Shown in pieces: positions 7,937 to 16,817 of a stretch of 37,556 bases of DNA (the stretch's first letter is position 1; each line of letters begins with the position of its first letter). Source of the DNA: an uncultured Bacteriovorax sp. GTDB taxonomy: Bacteria > Bdellovibrionota > Bacteriovoracia > Bacteriovoracales > Bacteriovoracaceae. Below the pieces are notes generated by a model. The model was not told the origin of the DNA. It saw nothing but the letters and a program-made list of their open reading frames with translations, and did not search any database. The stretch lies in NCBI GenBank assembly GCA_946480715.1, contig CAMLKK010000028.1:1-37556 (forward strand), in the 5' to 3' direction. The position numbers and the translations under genes were made by a program.

Positions 7937-8728
7937 TTACGGGTTAAACGGAGCAATTCCGATTTCCGTTTTTTTAATCTGTTCAACCATCTCTTGAACA
8001 ACACGATTGTCTTTATACTCGGCCATAAATTCTTGGTGATCAACAAAGGCACGTGGTGAAAGTGCTGAAGCTTCCATCGTACGGTAGAAATCAACGACTT
8101 CAGAAATTTCTTGTTTTGAGTAACCCTGACGACGAAGACCGATGATGTTGATACCTTTTAAGTAAGCTCTATTTCCCATTGCTGTACAGAAAACTGGAAT
8201 GTCTCTATCGATGGCAGCAGCTCCACCAATATAAGCGCCTCTTCCAAGTGTGACGAATTGAGAGATGTTTGTTCCACCACCAATACCAACTCTGTCACCT
8301 ACTCTTACGTGGCCTGCAAAGTTTGTTGAGTTTGCGACTGTACAGTTATTTCCCATCACGACGTCGTGGCCAATATGAACATAGGCCATGAATAAACTGT
8401 TGTTTCCAACTGTCGTGACATGATTTTCTTTTAAAGTTCCACGGTGAACTGAGCAGTATTCGCGGAATGTGTTGTTGTTTCCAATAACTGTTCTCGTTGG
8501 CTCTCCTTTATAAGAATTATCTTGAGGAGGAGCTCCGATTGAACAACCTTGGTAAAATTGATTTCCTTCACCGATTGTTGTGTGTCCATCGACAACAACG
8601 TGAGAGTGAAGAATTGTATTAGCACCGATTTCAACATTCGGGCCGATGATACAGAAAGGTCCAACCTTTACTGTTTCATGAAGTTTTGCGTTTGGATCTA
8701 CGAGTGAGCTTGGGTGAATTGTTGCCAT
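7937..8728 (-). CDS. lpxA: Acyl-[ACP]-UDP-N-acetylglucosamine O-acyltransferase
   Basis: LpxA transfers a hydroxyacyl chain from ACP to the UDP-amino sugar and starts lipid A synthesis in the cytoplasm. The N-terminal two thirds is a left-handed beta helix of hexapeptide repeats (for example VKVGPFCIIGPNVEIGANT). The catalytic histidine lies in AYVHIGHDVVMG near residue 118-125, and EYCSVHRGT is also typical. The C-terminal helical part begins at INIIGLRRQGYS. The length of 263 aa is usual. AAGGTAG precedes the ATG. If the neighbour is GnnA, the acceptor may be the 3-amino sugar, giving N-acylation. Confidence 0.95.
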   Translation of the reverse strand: MATIHPSSLVDPNAKLHETVKVGPFCIIGPNVEIGANTILHSHVVVDGHTTIGEGNQFYQGCSIGAPPQDNSYKGEPTRTVIGNNNTFREYCSVHRGTLKENHVTTVGNNSLFMAYVHIGHDVVMGNNCTVANSTNFAGHVRVGDRVGIGGGTNISQFVTLGRGAYIGGAAAIDRDIPVFCTAMGNRAYLKGINIIGLRRQGYSKQEISEVVDFYRTMEASALSPRAFVDHQEFMAEYKDNRVVQEMVEQIKKTEIGIAPFNP

Positions 8729-8745
8729 ATTTTTCTACCTTGAAG

Positions 8746-9252
8746 TTACGACATTTTTAACGAAGCAAGAACCGTCGCTTCGCTCATGAGTTGGTCATTA
8801 TGATAAAGTTTACATTCGCTTGTGATCATCGGTCCTCTCACTTTTAGAAGACGAGTAACAAGTTTTAAATCCATCTCTGGAAGAACAGGTTTTCTAAAAC
8901 GTGCCTCATTGATACCAAGTAAAGCAACGTCCATTTTCATTTCCATTGGATTTTCATTCACGAGGAAAACGATGAAGCTTGTCGCTTGGGCCATCATTTC
9001 TACTTGAACAACACCTGGAAGAATTGGGTAGTCCGGAAAGTGACCAGCGAAAATCGCGTGATCTTTTTTTGTGCGATAGTGGGCCACAACTTCCGAGTCT
9101 GTGAGATCTTTTAAATCAAAGAGAGGAAATTTTCTCAACTCTTTCATGTGAAAGTCTTTTGCTGGAAGTGATACTGATTCAACAGAATCAATAAAGAGAA
9201 AAGGATCTCTGTGGGGAAGTACTTTTTTAACTTGTTCAGAATTTAGCATCAT
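8746..9252 (-). CDS. fabZ: 3-hydroxyacyl-[ACP] dehydratase
   Basis: FabZ dehydrates beta-hydroxyacyl-ACP in fatty acid elongation, on the same acyl-ACP pool that LpxA and LpxD draw from. The hot-dog fold is marked by LPHRDPFLFID at about residues 11-21 and by HFPDYPILPGVVQVEMMAQ near residue 75-95, holding the catalytic His and Glu. The length is 168 aa, somewhat longer than most because of an insertion before the GHFP motif. The frame is open from a TTG at 9264, but the ATG at 9252 has GAGG six bases upstream and is preferred. It lies in the conserved lpxD-fabZ-lpxA order. Confidence 0.93.
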   Translation of the reverse strand: MMLNSEQVKKVLPHRDPFLFIDSVESVSLPAKDFHMKELRKFPLFDLKDLTDSEVVAHYRTKKDHAIFAGHFPDYPILPGVVQVEMMAQATSFIVFLVNENPMEMKMDVALLGINEARFRKPVLPEMDLKLVTRLLKVRGPMITSECKLYHNDQLMSEATVLASLKMS

Positions 9253-9266
9253 GAAGAACCTCAATC

Positions 9267-10301
9267 CTATTCAGATTTATTTTTTGAGAGCGAAAGCTTT
9301 CTCAGCGTCGCTACTCCTTTCATCCATTCTTTAATATCGCGTGCTGGGAAACCACCAACGACTGCGCCATCGGCAATATCATTAGTCACTCCTGCACCAC
9401 CAGCGATTTGCACAGCTTTACCAACTTCAATTCCATTGGCGAGTGCTGCTTTTCCACCGATCACTGTATAATCACCAACAGAAGTACTTCCGCCGATTCC
9501 CACTTGTCCACAGAGAATAACTCCTGAACCAAGTTTACAGTTGTGCCCGATTTGAACTTGATTATCAATTTTAGAACCAGCTCCAATCATTGTTGGAGAG
9601 AACGTTCCTGAGTCGATGCAAGTTGAAGCGCCAATCTCAACATCGTTGCCGATGATCACACTTCCAACGTGCCACACTTTGTGGTGAACACCTTTACTGA
9701 AGTTGTATCCGAATCCGTCTGCACCAATTGAACAAAGGGCGTGGATACGAACACGTGAACCGATTTTCACATTTCTATAGATTGTTGTGTTAGAGAAAAT
9801 TTCTGAGTCTTCACCCACTTCAACACCACTCATGATGACTACACCTGAATGAATGCGTACGTTGGCCGCGATTTTTACATTTTCACCAATGAATGCTCCT
9901 TGAGCAATCCAGGCAGATGGATGAACACTCGCCGTTCCCATTTGTCTTCCATCGATCATATCGTTGGGAGACTTGATTATTTCGTCGTAAAACGGTTTTG
10001 AGAGAAAAGACATTGCAAGATTCACGTCAGTGACATGACCTAACCATAAGGCCTTCTTTTTCAAATCGTTGATTGTTTCTTCATTCAAGAGATCGAAATA
10101 TTTTTTTTCAACAAGCACACCTACGCGTGTCGCTTTTTCGTTGGCGAGAAAGTCGTTGGCGAAAGTTTTGTTTTTGATGAAGTAAAGATGATCGGCCGCA
10201 AATAAACTTGAATCAGTAATGCCAAGGACTTCAGAATTTTGATCAGTATCTGTGACAATCTCAATCGAACTATCGAAATTTTTAAGGTTTCCTAATTTCA
10301 T
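9267..10301 (-). CDS. lpxD: UDP-3-O-acylglucosamine N-acyltransferase
   Basis: LpxD adds the second hydroxyacyl chain to the lipid A precursor. The N-terminal uridine-binding domain (about residues 1-95) is followed by a hexapeptide left-handed helix and a C-terminal helix. The catalytic His is in [12 protein letters not shown] near residue 240, and the HKVWHVG region is also present. With the ATG at 10301 the length is 344 aa, as is usual. A longer frame starts at 10352, but it has no ribosome-binding site and would contain the perfect hairpin at 10323-10343, so the downstream start is preferred. Confidence 0.93.
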   Translation of the reverse strand: MKLGNLKNFDSSIEIVTDTDQNSEVLGITDSSLFAADHLYFIKNKTFANDFLANEKATRVGVLVEKKYFDLLNEETINDLKKKALWLGHVTDVNLAMSFLSKPFYDEIIKSPNDMIDGRQMGTASVHPSAWIAQGAFIGENVKIAANVRIHSGVVIMSGVEVGEDSEIFSNTTIYRNVKIGSRVRIHALCSIGADGFGYNFSKGVHHKVWHVGSVIIGNDVEIGASTCIDSGTFSPTMIGAGSKIDNQVQIGHNCKLGSGVILCGQVGIGGSTSVGDYTVIGGKAALANGIEVGKAVQIAGGAGVTNDIADGAVVGGFPARDIKEWMKGVATLRKLSLSKNKSE

Positions 10302-10322
10302 GAGCACGCTCTTAAAACTAAT

Positions 10323-10343
10323 GAGGACCCAACTTGGGTCCTC
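10323..10343 (-). other. Perfect 9-bp hairpin between ompH and lpxD
   Basis: Arms GAGGACCCA and TGGGTCCTC are exactly complementary and are separated by a three-base loop. The hairpin begins 25 bases after the ompH stop and ends 21 bases before the chosen lpxD ATG. On the minus strand it is followed only by the broken T stretch ATTAGTTTTAA, so it is at most a leaky terminator. It may be an mRNA stability or processing element that lets bamA-ompH be expressed above the lpx genes. Confidence 0.6.
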
Positions 10344-10368
10344 GTCAGTCATTAAATTATTGTTAAGA

Positions 10369-10875
10369 CTATTTCGGGAATTTTTTGTTGTATGCTTTTA
10401 CAACTTCATCCGTTAAATCTTTTTCTGATTTAGCGTAAAGAATTGGAGCAGTAGCAGCTTCGTAAACAAGATCTACGTCTGCGCTCTTAGATACTTCATC
10501 TACCACTTGTTTTACACGTTCAAGAATTGGAGTTTTAAGTTTTTGTTCCATTTCCTGGATTTCTTTTTGGAAAGATTGAGTCTTTTGTTGAATCGCGATG
10601 ATCTTTTCCTGGATCTCTCTTTCTTTTTTAGACTTTTCTTTATCGTTGATTACTGAAGCTTTCTTTGAGTAATCATCTTGAAGTTTTTTAATTTTATCTT
10701 CTTCGTCTTTAAGGATTTTTTGTTTTTCATCAAATGATTTTTTCAATTGATCACGAACAGCAACACCTTGGTTAACAGAAATAAGAACTTTTTGAACGTC
10801 GATTTTTCCAACCGACACTGCTGCGAAACCTGTGCTCGCAAGAACGAATGCCATAGCGGCGACTAATGCTTTCAT
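10369..10875 (-). CDS. OmpH/Skp-family periplasmic chaperone
   Basis: The protein has 168 aa. The signal peptide is [19 protein letters not shown], and the mature chain starts with [12 protein letters not shown], the typical OmpH opening. The middle (about residues 40-120) is a Lys/Glu-rich coiled coil, forming the tentacle of the Skp trimer. The C-terminus ([33 protein letters not shown]) matches the family. It holds unfolded outer-membrane proteins for delivery to BamA, whose gene is directly upstream (18 bp). The ATG at 10875 has AAGGAG six bases before it; an ATG at 10890 lacks this and would disrupt the signal peptide. Confidence 0.9.
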   Translation of the reverse strand: MKALVAAMAFVLASTGFAAVSVGKIDVQKVLISVNQGVAVRDQLKKSFDEKQKILKDEEDKIKKLQDDYSKKASVINDKEKSKKEREIQEKIIAIQQKTQSFQKEIQEMEQKLKTPILERVKQVVDEVSKSADVDLVYEAATAPILYAKSEKDLTDEVVKAYNKKFPK

Positions 10876-10893
10876 TGAATACTCCTTCATATT

Positions 10894-13176
10894 TTAAAAC
10901 AATTGTCCTATATCAAAATGGAATTGAGAACCCGAATCTTTAGCGCGATCGCCTAACGGGTATCCGAATTCAAAGCGAAGAACTCCGATTGGTGAATACC
11001 ATCTGAATCCAAAGCCATAATCCGCAAAAACCTTCACGTTATCCATATCTCCAGCGTGCCCGGCGTCAAAGAAAACAACCCATTTCAGTCCAGCTTCGCG
11101 AGATAGTGGATGTTGGAACTCAAGCTGAGTGTAAGTTTTGAACTCACCACCAAGGTTAAACGTAATCTTTTTCCCGTTTACTGTAGCGTCTCTCAAAGGT
11201 CCTACAGCTTCTTGCGAATAACCTCTGAGGTTTCGTGAACCACCGAGTACGAAACGTTCTGTGCGCGGAATATTTTGATTATCAACTTTGTCTAAGCGAC
11301 CTGCATAGAAACGTGATCTGAAAACAAGATCGCCCCAAACTGGATAGTATCCGCGAGCTTCTGTTTCGTTTTTAATCCATTTCTTATCCCCTCCAATACC
11401 TGTGTATTCCGTCGAGAGACTTAAGAAGTAACCTTTGCGAGGATCTGAACGGTCATCACGTTTATCGTGAATGATTTGAGTCTGAACTGAAGAAGCGATC
11501 CCATTTTCTTCTGCAACAACAACTGTAGGGTCATCAACTGAAGTAATCGTCTTATCTTCAATTTTGTAAGTCATATACAGGTTCGTGAAACGTAGTATTG
11601 GATAACCAACGCGAACGTTCGCTCCTTTTGATTTTTCATTGTACGAAGCTGAAGTATCGTCGTTAGAAACGAAAATCCCTCCACCGAGTGTCCATTTTGT
11701 GTCGAATAAAAATGGCTCAGTGAAATCGATACTGAACGTGTTCGACGTTTTTGCCAGGTTTACACTGAAAGATAAATTCTGTCCGAGACCTCTAAAGTTC
11801 GACTGTGTAATCGATGCCTGGAAGAATCCACCTGTTGCTGTTGAATAACCAGCTCCAAGAGAAATTTGTCCCGTGTTCTTTTCTTTGAGAGAAATTTCAA
11901 CATCAAGAACATCTTCTTTGTCTTTAGGAGAAACAGTATTGAAGACAATCGATTCAGGTTCGAAGAAACCTAAACGTTGCACGTTCTCACGTGATTCACG
12001 CAGGGCCGTTCCGTTGAATTTTTGTCCTTCACGAATCAATAGTTCACGGCGAACAACTTTATCGCGAGATTTGTTATTACCTTTGATTTTGATTTTACCA
12101 AAGTAAGCAATCTTCCCTTTTTCAAATGAGAACTCAACATCAACTTTGTTTTCACCTGGAACGACATTCAAATTACGGATGACGTTGGCGAAAGCGTAAC
12201 CTTCGTCCTGGTACATTTCAGTCAGAAGCTGAATATCTTTACGAAGGGATTCTTCAGAATATGTTTCGTTTTCTTTCAGAATCATTTTTTCACGGAGATC
12301 TGCTTCCGGGAAAAGGACTTCACCTTGGTAACTGATTTTATTAACCGTAAACTGCGGGCCTTCCGTTAATTTAATCGTGATGTAAACCCAACGCTTGTCT
12401 TCAGAAACAGTAATTTCCGGAGTGCCGATGTTGATCTGAAGGTAACCCTTCATGCGGTAGAAATATTTCAAACGTTCAATGTCGTTTTGGAAATTAATTT
12501 CTTTGAAGTTTCCTGAACCTGACATGAAAGAAAAGAGAGAGTCTTCTTGCGTCTGAAGAATGCTTTTAATCTCATCGTCTTTAAAAGCGAGGTTGCCAAG
12601 AAAGCTAATCTTTTTAACTTTTACTTTATCGAATTCTTTGATGTTGAAAACGAGTTCAATATTTTCTTCGTTAAGTTTCTTTTCTTTGTAATCAATTGAA
12701 GCGAGGAAGTAACCTTTCTCTTCATAGAATTTTAAAAGTGATTGAACATCACCTTTGATCGTTGTGGTATCAAGAATAGAGAAGATTTTTGATTTAACTT
12801 GTCCTTTCAAATCATCGTCAGAAAGACCATCGTTACCTTCGAAAGTAATTTTTGTAATGATTGGCTTTTCTTTTACTTGAAAACGGAGAACGTTTTTTCC
12901 GTTCGTAAGTTCTTGATGGGCCTCTACTTCTTCGAAATATTTCATTGAGTAGATTTTTTCGAGATCTTTTTTGAGAAGATAATTATCGAGAGTCATGCCC
13001 GGCTTAGAGCCGATTTTTTCAAGGATCGCTTCTTTTTCTACTTTTTTAAGACCAGTAACATCGATGGTATCGATCTTAAAAAGATCAGATCTTTCACCTA
13101 AGTCTTCAGCACCAAAAACACTAAAGCATAAGCTTTGCAGAATCAGAAAAATGAATGAGAAATATCTCAGAGACAT
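10894..13176 (-). CDS. bamA: Outer membrane protein assembly factor BamA
   Basis: BamA is the core of the outer-membrane beta-barrel insertion machine. The 760-aa product has a signal peptide to about residue 22, then five POTRA repeats to about residue 425 (the first opens with FKIDTIDVTGLKKVEKEAI). The 16-strand barrel follows, opening with GQISLGAGYSTATGGFFQ. The lid-lock loop motif appears as RNLRGYSQEAVGP near residue 640 (VRGF in many homologues). The chain ends in phenylalanine, as barrel proteins do. GGAG lies 5 bases before the ATG. It heads the bamA-ompH-lpxD-fabZ-lpxA run, which is a classical order. Confidence 0.95.
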   Translation of the reverse strand: MSLRYFSFIFLILQSLCFSVFGAEDLGERSDLFKIDTIDVTGLKKVEKEAILEKIGSKPGMTLDNYLLKKDLEKIYSMKYFEEVEAHQELTNGKNVLRFQVKEKPIITKITFEGNDGLSDDDLKGQVKSKIFSILDTTTIKGDVQSLLKFYEEKGYFLASIDYKEKKLNEENIELVFNIKEFDKVKVKKISFLGNLAFKDDEIKSILQTQEDSLFSFMSGSGNFKEINFQNDIERLKYFYRMKGYLQINIGTPEITVSEDKRWVYITIKLTEGPQFTVNKISYQGEVLFPEADLREKMILKENETYSEESLRKDIQLLTEMYQDEGYAFANVIRNLNVVPGENKVDVEFSFEKGKIAYFGKIKIKGNNKSRDKVVRRELLIREGQKFNGTALRESRENVQRLGFFEPESIVFNTVSPKDKEDVLDVEISLKEKNTGQISLGAGYSTATGGFFQASITQSNFRGLGQNLSFSVNLAKTSNTFSIDFTEPFLFDTKWTLGGGIFVSNDDTSASYNEKSKGANVRVGYPILRFTNLYMTYKIEDKTITSVDDPTVVVAEENGIASSVQTQIIHDKRDDRSDPRKGYFLSLSTEYTGIGGDKKWIKNETEARGYYPVWGDLVFRSRFYAGRLDKVDNQNIPRTERFVLGGSRNLRGYSQEAVGPLRDATVNGKKITFNLGGEFKTYTQLEFQHPLSREAGLKWVVFFDAGHAGDMDNVKVFADYGFGFRWYSPIGVLRFEFGYPLGDRAKDSGSQFHFDIGQLF

Positions 13177-13263
13177 TAAATCTCCACAGTCGATTAAAAT
13201 ACTAAGGTATTAAAAGTAGCAAGAACATCTTGATGTGCAAAGAACTTTATCACTGGAGAAGAC
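13177..13263 (-). other. Gap between lolD and bamA, probable promoter region
   Basis: The 87-bp gap is the largest in the envelope gene run and is AT-rich near bamA. A TTGCAC followed by TA-rich DNA is present, but no hexamer pair has both good match and good spacing, so I name no promoter. No T-tract terminator is visible after lolD, so read-through from lolD into bamA is possible. Confidence 0.35.
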
Positions 13264-13923
13264 TCACTGAGTTACGAGTACTCCGTCGCGCATGATAAAT
13301 TGTTTTGGAAAGCTTTGAGCAATCACAGGATCGTGTGTCACAATCACTAACGTCGCCTGAAAATCACGTGCTAATTCTTTCAAAAGTTGGATAACTTTTG
13401 CAGAGTTCTCCGAATCAAGATTTCCTGTCGGCTCATCGCAAAGAAGAAGTTTAGGTCTCAAGGAAAGCGCACGAATGATATTGATTCGTTGCTGCTCACC
13501 ACCTGAAAGTTCAAAAGGAAATTTCTTAAGACAGTGTTCAACGCCTAAATGTTTGGCAAGCTTCTCAGCTCTTGCCACAACTTCGTCACTAAACATTCCG
13601 CCTAATCGTGAAGGCAAAAGGATATTATCCAGGCAGTTCATCGAAGGAAGGAGAAAGTGAAATTGAAAAACAAAACCAACGTAACGATTGCGATAAAGAG
13701 CAAGATCTTCGTCAGAGAGTTCAACTAAATTCTTTTGATTGACGATGACTTTTCCTTCCGTTGGACGATCTAGTCCTCCCAGCAAATAAAGCAGCGTTGA
13801 TTTGCCAGAACCAGAAGATCCGCGAATGAGATATTCCCCGCCTTCATCCATTGAAAGAGTCACACCATTTAAAGCGCGTGACTTATTATATGTTTTTTTC
13901 ACATTTTCTAATTTAATCATCAT
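13264..13923 (-). CDS. lolD: Lipoprotein-releasing ABC transporter ATPase
   Basis: LolD powers release of outer-membrane lipoproteins from the inner membrane. The 219-aa protein has all ABC ATPase motifs: Walker A GSSGSGKST at residues 35-43, the Q-loop in VFQFHFLLPSMN, signature LSGGEQQR near residue 139, Walker B LLLCDEPTGNLD and the H-loop THD. The VFQFHFLLP stretch is characteristic of LolD against MacB. Its start codon overlaps the end of the permease gene, so the two are translated together. Confidence 0.9.
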   Translation of the reverse strand: MMIKLENVKKTYNKSRALNGVTLSMDEGGEYLIRGSSGSGKSTLLYLLGGLDRPTEGKVIVNQKNLVELSDEDLALYRNRYVGFVFQFHFLLPSMNCLDNILLPSRLGGMFSDEVVARAEKLAKHLGVEHCLKKFPFELSGGEQQRINIIRALSLRPKLLLCDEPTGNLDSENSAKVIQLLKELARDFQATLVIVTHDPVIAQSFPKQFIMRDGVLVTQ

Positions 13924-15119
13924 ACAAATTCCTGCCTCAATCCTTCCAATAAACTCTTACGACGAAGTTTTATCAATAACGTAAAAGTAATCAGCATGAC
14001 CCAAAAAAGTGCGAGCAAATAGACAAAGCCATAATCCATCCAAGACAAGTGCATTTCAATTCTTGGCATGTAATAGATTTCAGCCGGTAGTTCAAAAAAT
14101 GGTAAATATAGAAGTAGAAAGTGAAAAAGTTTTACTAACAAAAACGCCAGCGGACATGCCACTAACCAAATAAGTAAAACGAGTTGCAACCAGATGCGCC
14201 CCATTGCTTTTTTCGACAGGCCCAGTGCCTTGAAGAGAAAAAGTTCCTTAGCTTTTTTTTCATTGAGAAAAATGATGAATGCGAGAACATTAAAAATGGA
14301 GATCACGACAATGATTTGCAAAATGAGACTGATCAAAACTTTTTCGGCCTGAACGGCTTCGATGAGTGCGGAAAATTCGCGCCAGTAAGGTTTGAAATAA
14401 TAGCCGGGAGAAAATGCGTAACGAAGATCGCGCATCTTGTTCTCAATTTGCTCAAGATCATTCGTTGAATCTTTGTGTTTCGTTACGTTGAACGAGAGCA
14501 TGTTGATCTTTTGCCCTAGTTCTAAAATTTGCTGAACATCTTCTAAACGCGCATAAATAAGTCGCGAATCTTTTTGATAAACACCGTGAGTGATAATCGA
14601 TGAAACTTGAAATCTATGCAAGGCCGGCATGCCTTTTAAAGTCGAATTGCCTTTTCCAAATGCGAGAACAATTTCATCCCCGATTTTGACGTTGCTGATT
14701 TTGGCAATTTCACTTCCAATGACTACGGTTCCACTTTTAAGAACCAATGGAAGATCGACAATTCTTGCATAAGCATCATCAACACCTTTGATGATGACCC
14801 CACGTGATTCATCGTTAAAAATAAGAAAACTTTCGGTTTGTACGATTGAAGAAATCTCTCCAATACCAAGCTCTCTAAGTTTGGAATAAAGTGAATCTTG
14901 TTGATAAAAAAATCCATTCTGCGAAAGCATGACGATTTCGCCGGCCGACTGACGTAATCCTTTTCTCAACGATTGATCAAAGCCATCCATAAGCCCCATT
15001 GTAGAAAGAATGACAGCGATGGAGAAAGCTAAACCAATAATGACGAAAGCGAGAAACTTTCGAATTCCTGCCTGATCAAGAAAGAGCATGAGAAAAAGTT
15101 TAAGCGAACTAGGCTTCAT
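13920..15119 (-). CDS. LolC/LolE-family lipoprotein-release permease
   Basis: The 399-aa protein has the LolCE layout. TM1 at about residues 20-45 (FLAFVIIGLAFSIAVILSTMG) is followed by a MacB-like periplasmic domain of some 200 residues. Three TM segments end the protein (near 265-290, 310-335 and 365-390), with the FtsX signature region around LFKALGLSKKAMGRIW. It forms the membrane part of LolCDE with the overlapping lolD. Only one permease gene is here, so it may work as a homodimer (LolF-like) or pair with one encoded elsewhere. It overlaps the end of prfB by 11 bp. Confidence 0.85.
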   Translation of the reverse strand: MKPSSLKLFLMLFLDQAGIRKFLAFVIIGLAFSIAVILSTMGLMDGFDQSLRKGLRQSAGEIVMLSQNGFFYQQDSLYSKLRELGIGEISSIVQTESFLIFNDESRGVIIKGVDDAYARIVDLPLVLKSGTVVIGSEIAKISNVKIGDEIVLAFGKGNSTLKGMPALHRFQVSSIITHGVYQKDSRLIYARLEDVQQILELGQKINMLSFNVTKHKDSTNDLEQIENKMRDLRYAFSPGYYFKPYWREFSALIEAVQAEKVLISLILQIIVVISIFNVLAFIIFLNEKKAKELFLFKALGLSKKAMGRIWLQLVLLIWLVACPLAFLLVKLFHFLLLYLPFFELPAEIYYMPRIEMHLSWMDYGFVYLLALFWVMLITFTLLIKLRRKSLLEGLRQEFV

Positions 15120-16249
15120 TCACTGTACCCTGCTCGACTTTCCAGCGGAGGAAGGCATCCATGAAATTGTCCAAATCACCTTCTAAAACTTTTTCAGCAT
15201 TTGAACTTTCAAAATTGGTACGGTGATCTTTAACTAACTTATAGGGGTGGAGAACATAAGAGCGAATTTGTGCGCCCCATGCAATGTCTTTTTTTGAAGC
15301 TTCAAGCTCTGCTTCTTTTGCTCTTCTTTTTTCCATCTCTAGTTCATAAAGACGAGAGCGAAGAACTTTCATGGCCTGCGCTTTGTTTTGAAGCTGTGAG
15401 CGTTCGTTCTGACAGACAACAACGATGTTTGTTGGAAGGTGGGTAATACGAACAGCAGAGTCAGTAGTGTTAACCGACTGTCCACCTGATCCGCCCGAGC
15501 GGTAAACATCAATACGAAGATCTTTATCCTGGATATCAATTTCAATCGTGTCGTCGATTTCCGCTGATACGAAAAGTGAAGCAAACGATGTATGTCTTCT
15601 TCCTGCAGAATCAAAAGGAGAAAGTCTTACAAGACGATGAACACCTGATTCTGATTTTAAAAGTCCGTATGCATAGTTTCCGGTTATCGTCACTGTTGCT
15701 GATTTAATCCCTGCTGAATCCCCTTCTTGAGTATCGAGAATCTGAACTTTGAATTTTTTTGATTCTGCCCAACGAATGACCATTCTTAAAAGCATGTAAG
15801 CCCAGTCACAAGATTCCGTACCACCTGCTCCTGAGTTCACTGTTACAATGGCATTGTTGGGATCGAGTTCATCTGAGAGAAGAACTTTTTGTTCTGCTGA
15901 ATTAAAGGCCTGCATGAAATTTGCGTAAACTTCTAATGCTTCCGTCGCCGATGATTCGTCATTTTCAGTCATGGCGAAATCAAGCAGAACATCGAAATCA
16001 TCATAGAGCTGGCGAAGATTCACATAAGTTTTTACAACTTCATCGATAACAGATTTTTCTTTTTGGATTTTTGAAGCGTTGGCAGTGTCATCCCAGAAAC
16101 CATCCATGCCCTCAATGCGGGCGATTTCTTCTAGACGGTTTTGTTTTTTCTCAATTTCAAAGCGACCTCCGTAGCAAATCTAATTTGTCCACGTAAGTTT
16201 TAATCGCGAGTTTCTTTTCATTGAGATCGATTTTTAACTGTTCATTCAT
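15109..16249 (-). CDS. prfB: Peptide chain release factor 2 (programmed +1 frameshift)
   Basis: RF2 terminates translation at UGA and UAA. The gene starts at the ATG at 16249 and reads 30 codons to an in-frame TGA (16157-16159). The +1 frame continues from there as EIEKKQNRLEEIARIEG and then through 332 residues from the internal ATG at 16107, giving about 379 aa. The stop-codon-recognising SPF motif is in LSPFDSAGRRH, and the peptidyl-hydrolysis GGQ motif is in RSGGSGGQSVN. The coiled N-terminal domain fits RF2. The start lies 9 bp after ybeY, with AAGG upstream. Its 3' end overlaps the lolC/E start. The internal TGA is autoregulatory, not a sign of a pseudogene. Confidence 0.95.
16157..16171 (-). 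promoter_or_regulatory. prfB: prfB programmed +1 frameshift site
   Basis: Read on the minus strand the site is CGGAGGTCGCTTTGA. CGGAGGT is the internal Shine-Dalgarno element, CTT is the slippery leucine codon and TGA is the stop read by RF2 itself. A following A gives GAA in the new frame. When RF2 is scarce the ribosome slips and makes more RF2. This is the standard autoregulatory arrangement, with TCG between the SD and the slippery codon. Confidence 0.93.
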
Positions 16250-16258
16250 AACTATGCC

Positions 16259-16768
16259 TTATGCTTTTTTTAATGCTTTATAAATTTTCCCAACGAGTAC
16301 AGACTCTTCTTTTTCCATCAGAGCTTCTTCCTTGGCCGACAGTTCATGATCAAATCCGAGCAGGTGAAGAAATCCATGAACGGCCAGATGAATGACTTCT
16401 TGAGGATAAGTAATTCCAAACTCGCGGGCCTGACTTTCAGCTTTTTCACGACAGATCACGAGATCCCCTAATTCCATCTGGTCTAAACTTTTTGATTTGA
16501 CCTTTTTGTCTGGACGGAGATTTTCATACACGGGAAAGGAAAGAACATCGGTCACTTTGTCAATTTGACGGTATTGACGATTAAGCGTCTTGATTTTTGA
16601 TTTTCCACAAAGGGTCATGCTCATGGTGACTTGTTTGACGCCATGAAAATGCGGGTTAGTGCGCAGGTAAGCGTTTAATGTTTTTTCAAGCGGAGCAATC
16701 ACGGCTTCTATCCCATGACTCTTGTTGTTTTTTAATCCACTATCCTGATACGATATCGTAAACTTCAT
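16259..16768 (-). CDS. ybeY: Endoribonuclease YbeY (16S rRNA maturation)
   Basis: YbeY is a zinc-dependent single-strand endoribonuclease acting in 16S rRNA 3' processing and ribosome quality control. The zinc motif is complete, HLAVHGFLHLLGFDHE, near residues 127-142. VTDVLSFP near residue 80 is the other family signature. The length is 169 aa from the ATG at 16768, which has AAAGGA upstream. A TTG at 16798 would extend it into the divergent mazG region and is less likely. It is the first gene of the run leading to prfB. Confidence 0.93.
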   Translation of the reverse strand: MKFTISYQDSGLKNNKSHGIEAVIAPLEKTLNAYLRTNPHFHGVKQVTMSMTLCGKSKIKTLNRQYRQIDKVTDVLSFPVYENLRPDKKVKSKSLDQMELGDLVICREKAESQAREFGITYPQEVIHLAVHGFLHLLGFDHELSAKEEALMEKEESVLVGKIYKALKKA

Positions 16769-16817
16769 TCTCAATAATCCTTTGGTAAAAAGTACCAAAA
16801 AGTGCCAGGTGCCGCAA
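16769..16817. other. Divergent ybeY/mazG intergenic DNA with short repeat-like motif
   Basis: The 49-bp gap separates divergent genes. It contains GGTAAAAAGTACC, a palindrome with a central A-run, followed by AAAAAGTGCCAGGTGCC. Both promoters must lie in or overlap this DNA or the gene ends, but no clear hexamer pair is seen. The AGTGCCAGGTGCC part looks like a dispersed palindromic element rather than an operator; that is only a resemblance. Confidence 0.35.

Noticed and set aside
10302..10352. Longer lpxD with start at 10352
   Set aside because: No ribosome-binding site, the added residues are not LpxD-like, and the perfect hairpin would lie inside the coding sequence.
15109..16249. prfB interrupted by an in-frame TGA, as in a pseudogene
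   Set aside because: The TGA is in the standard RF2 frameshift context and the +1 frame continues with well conserved RF2 sequence.
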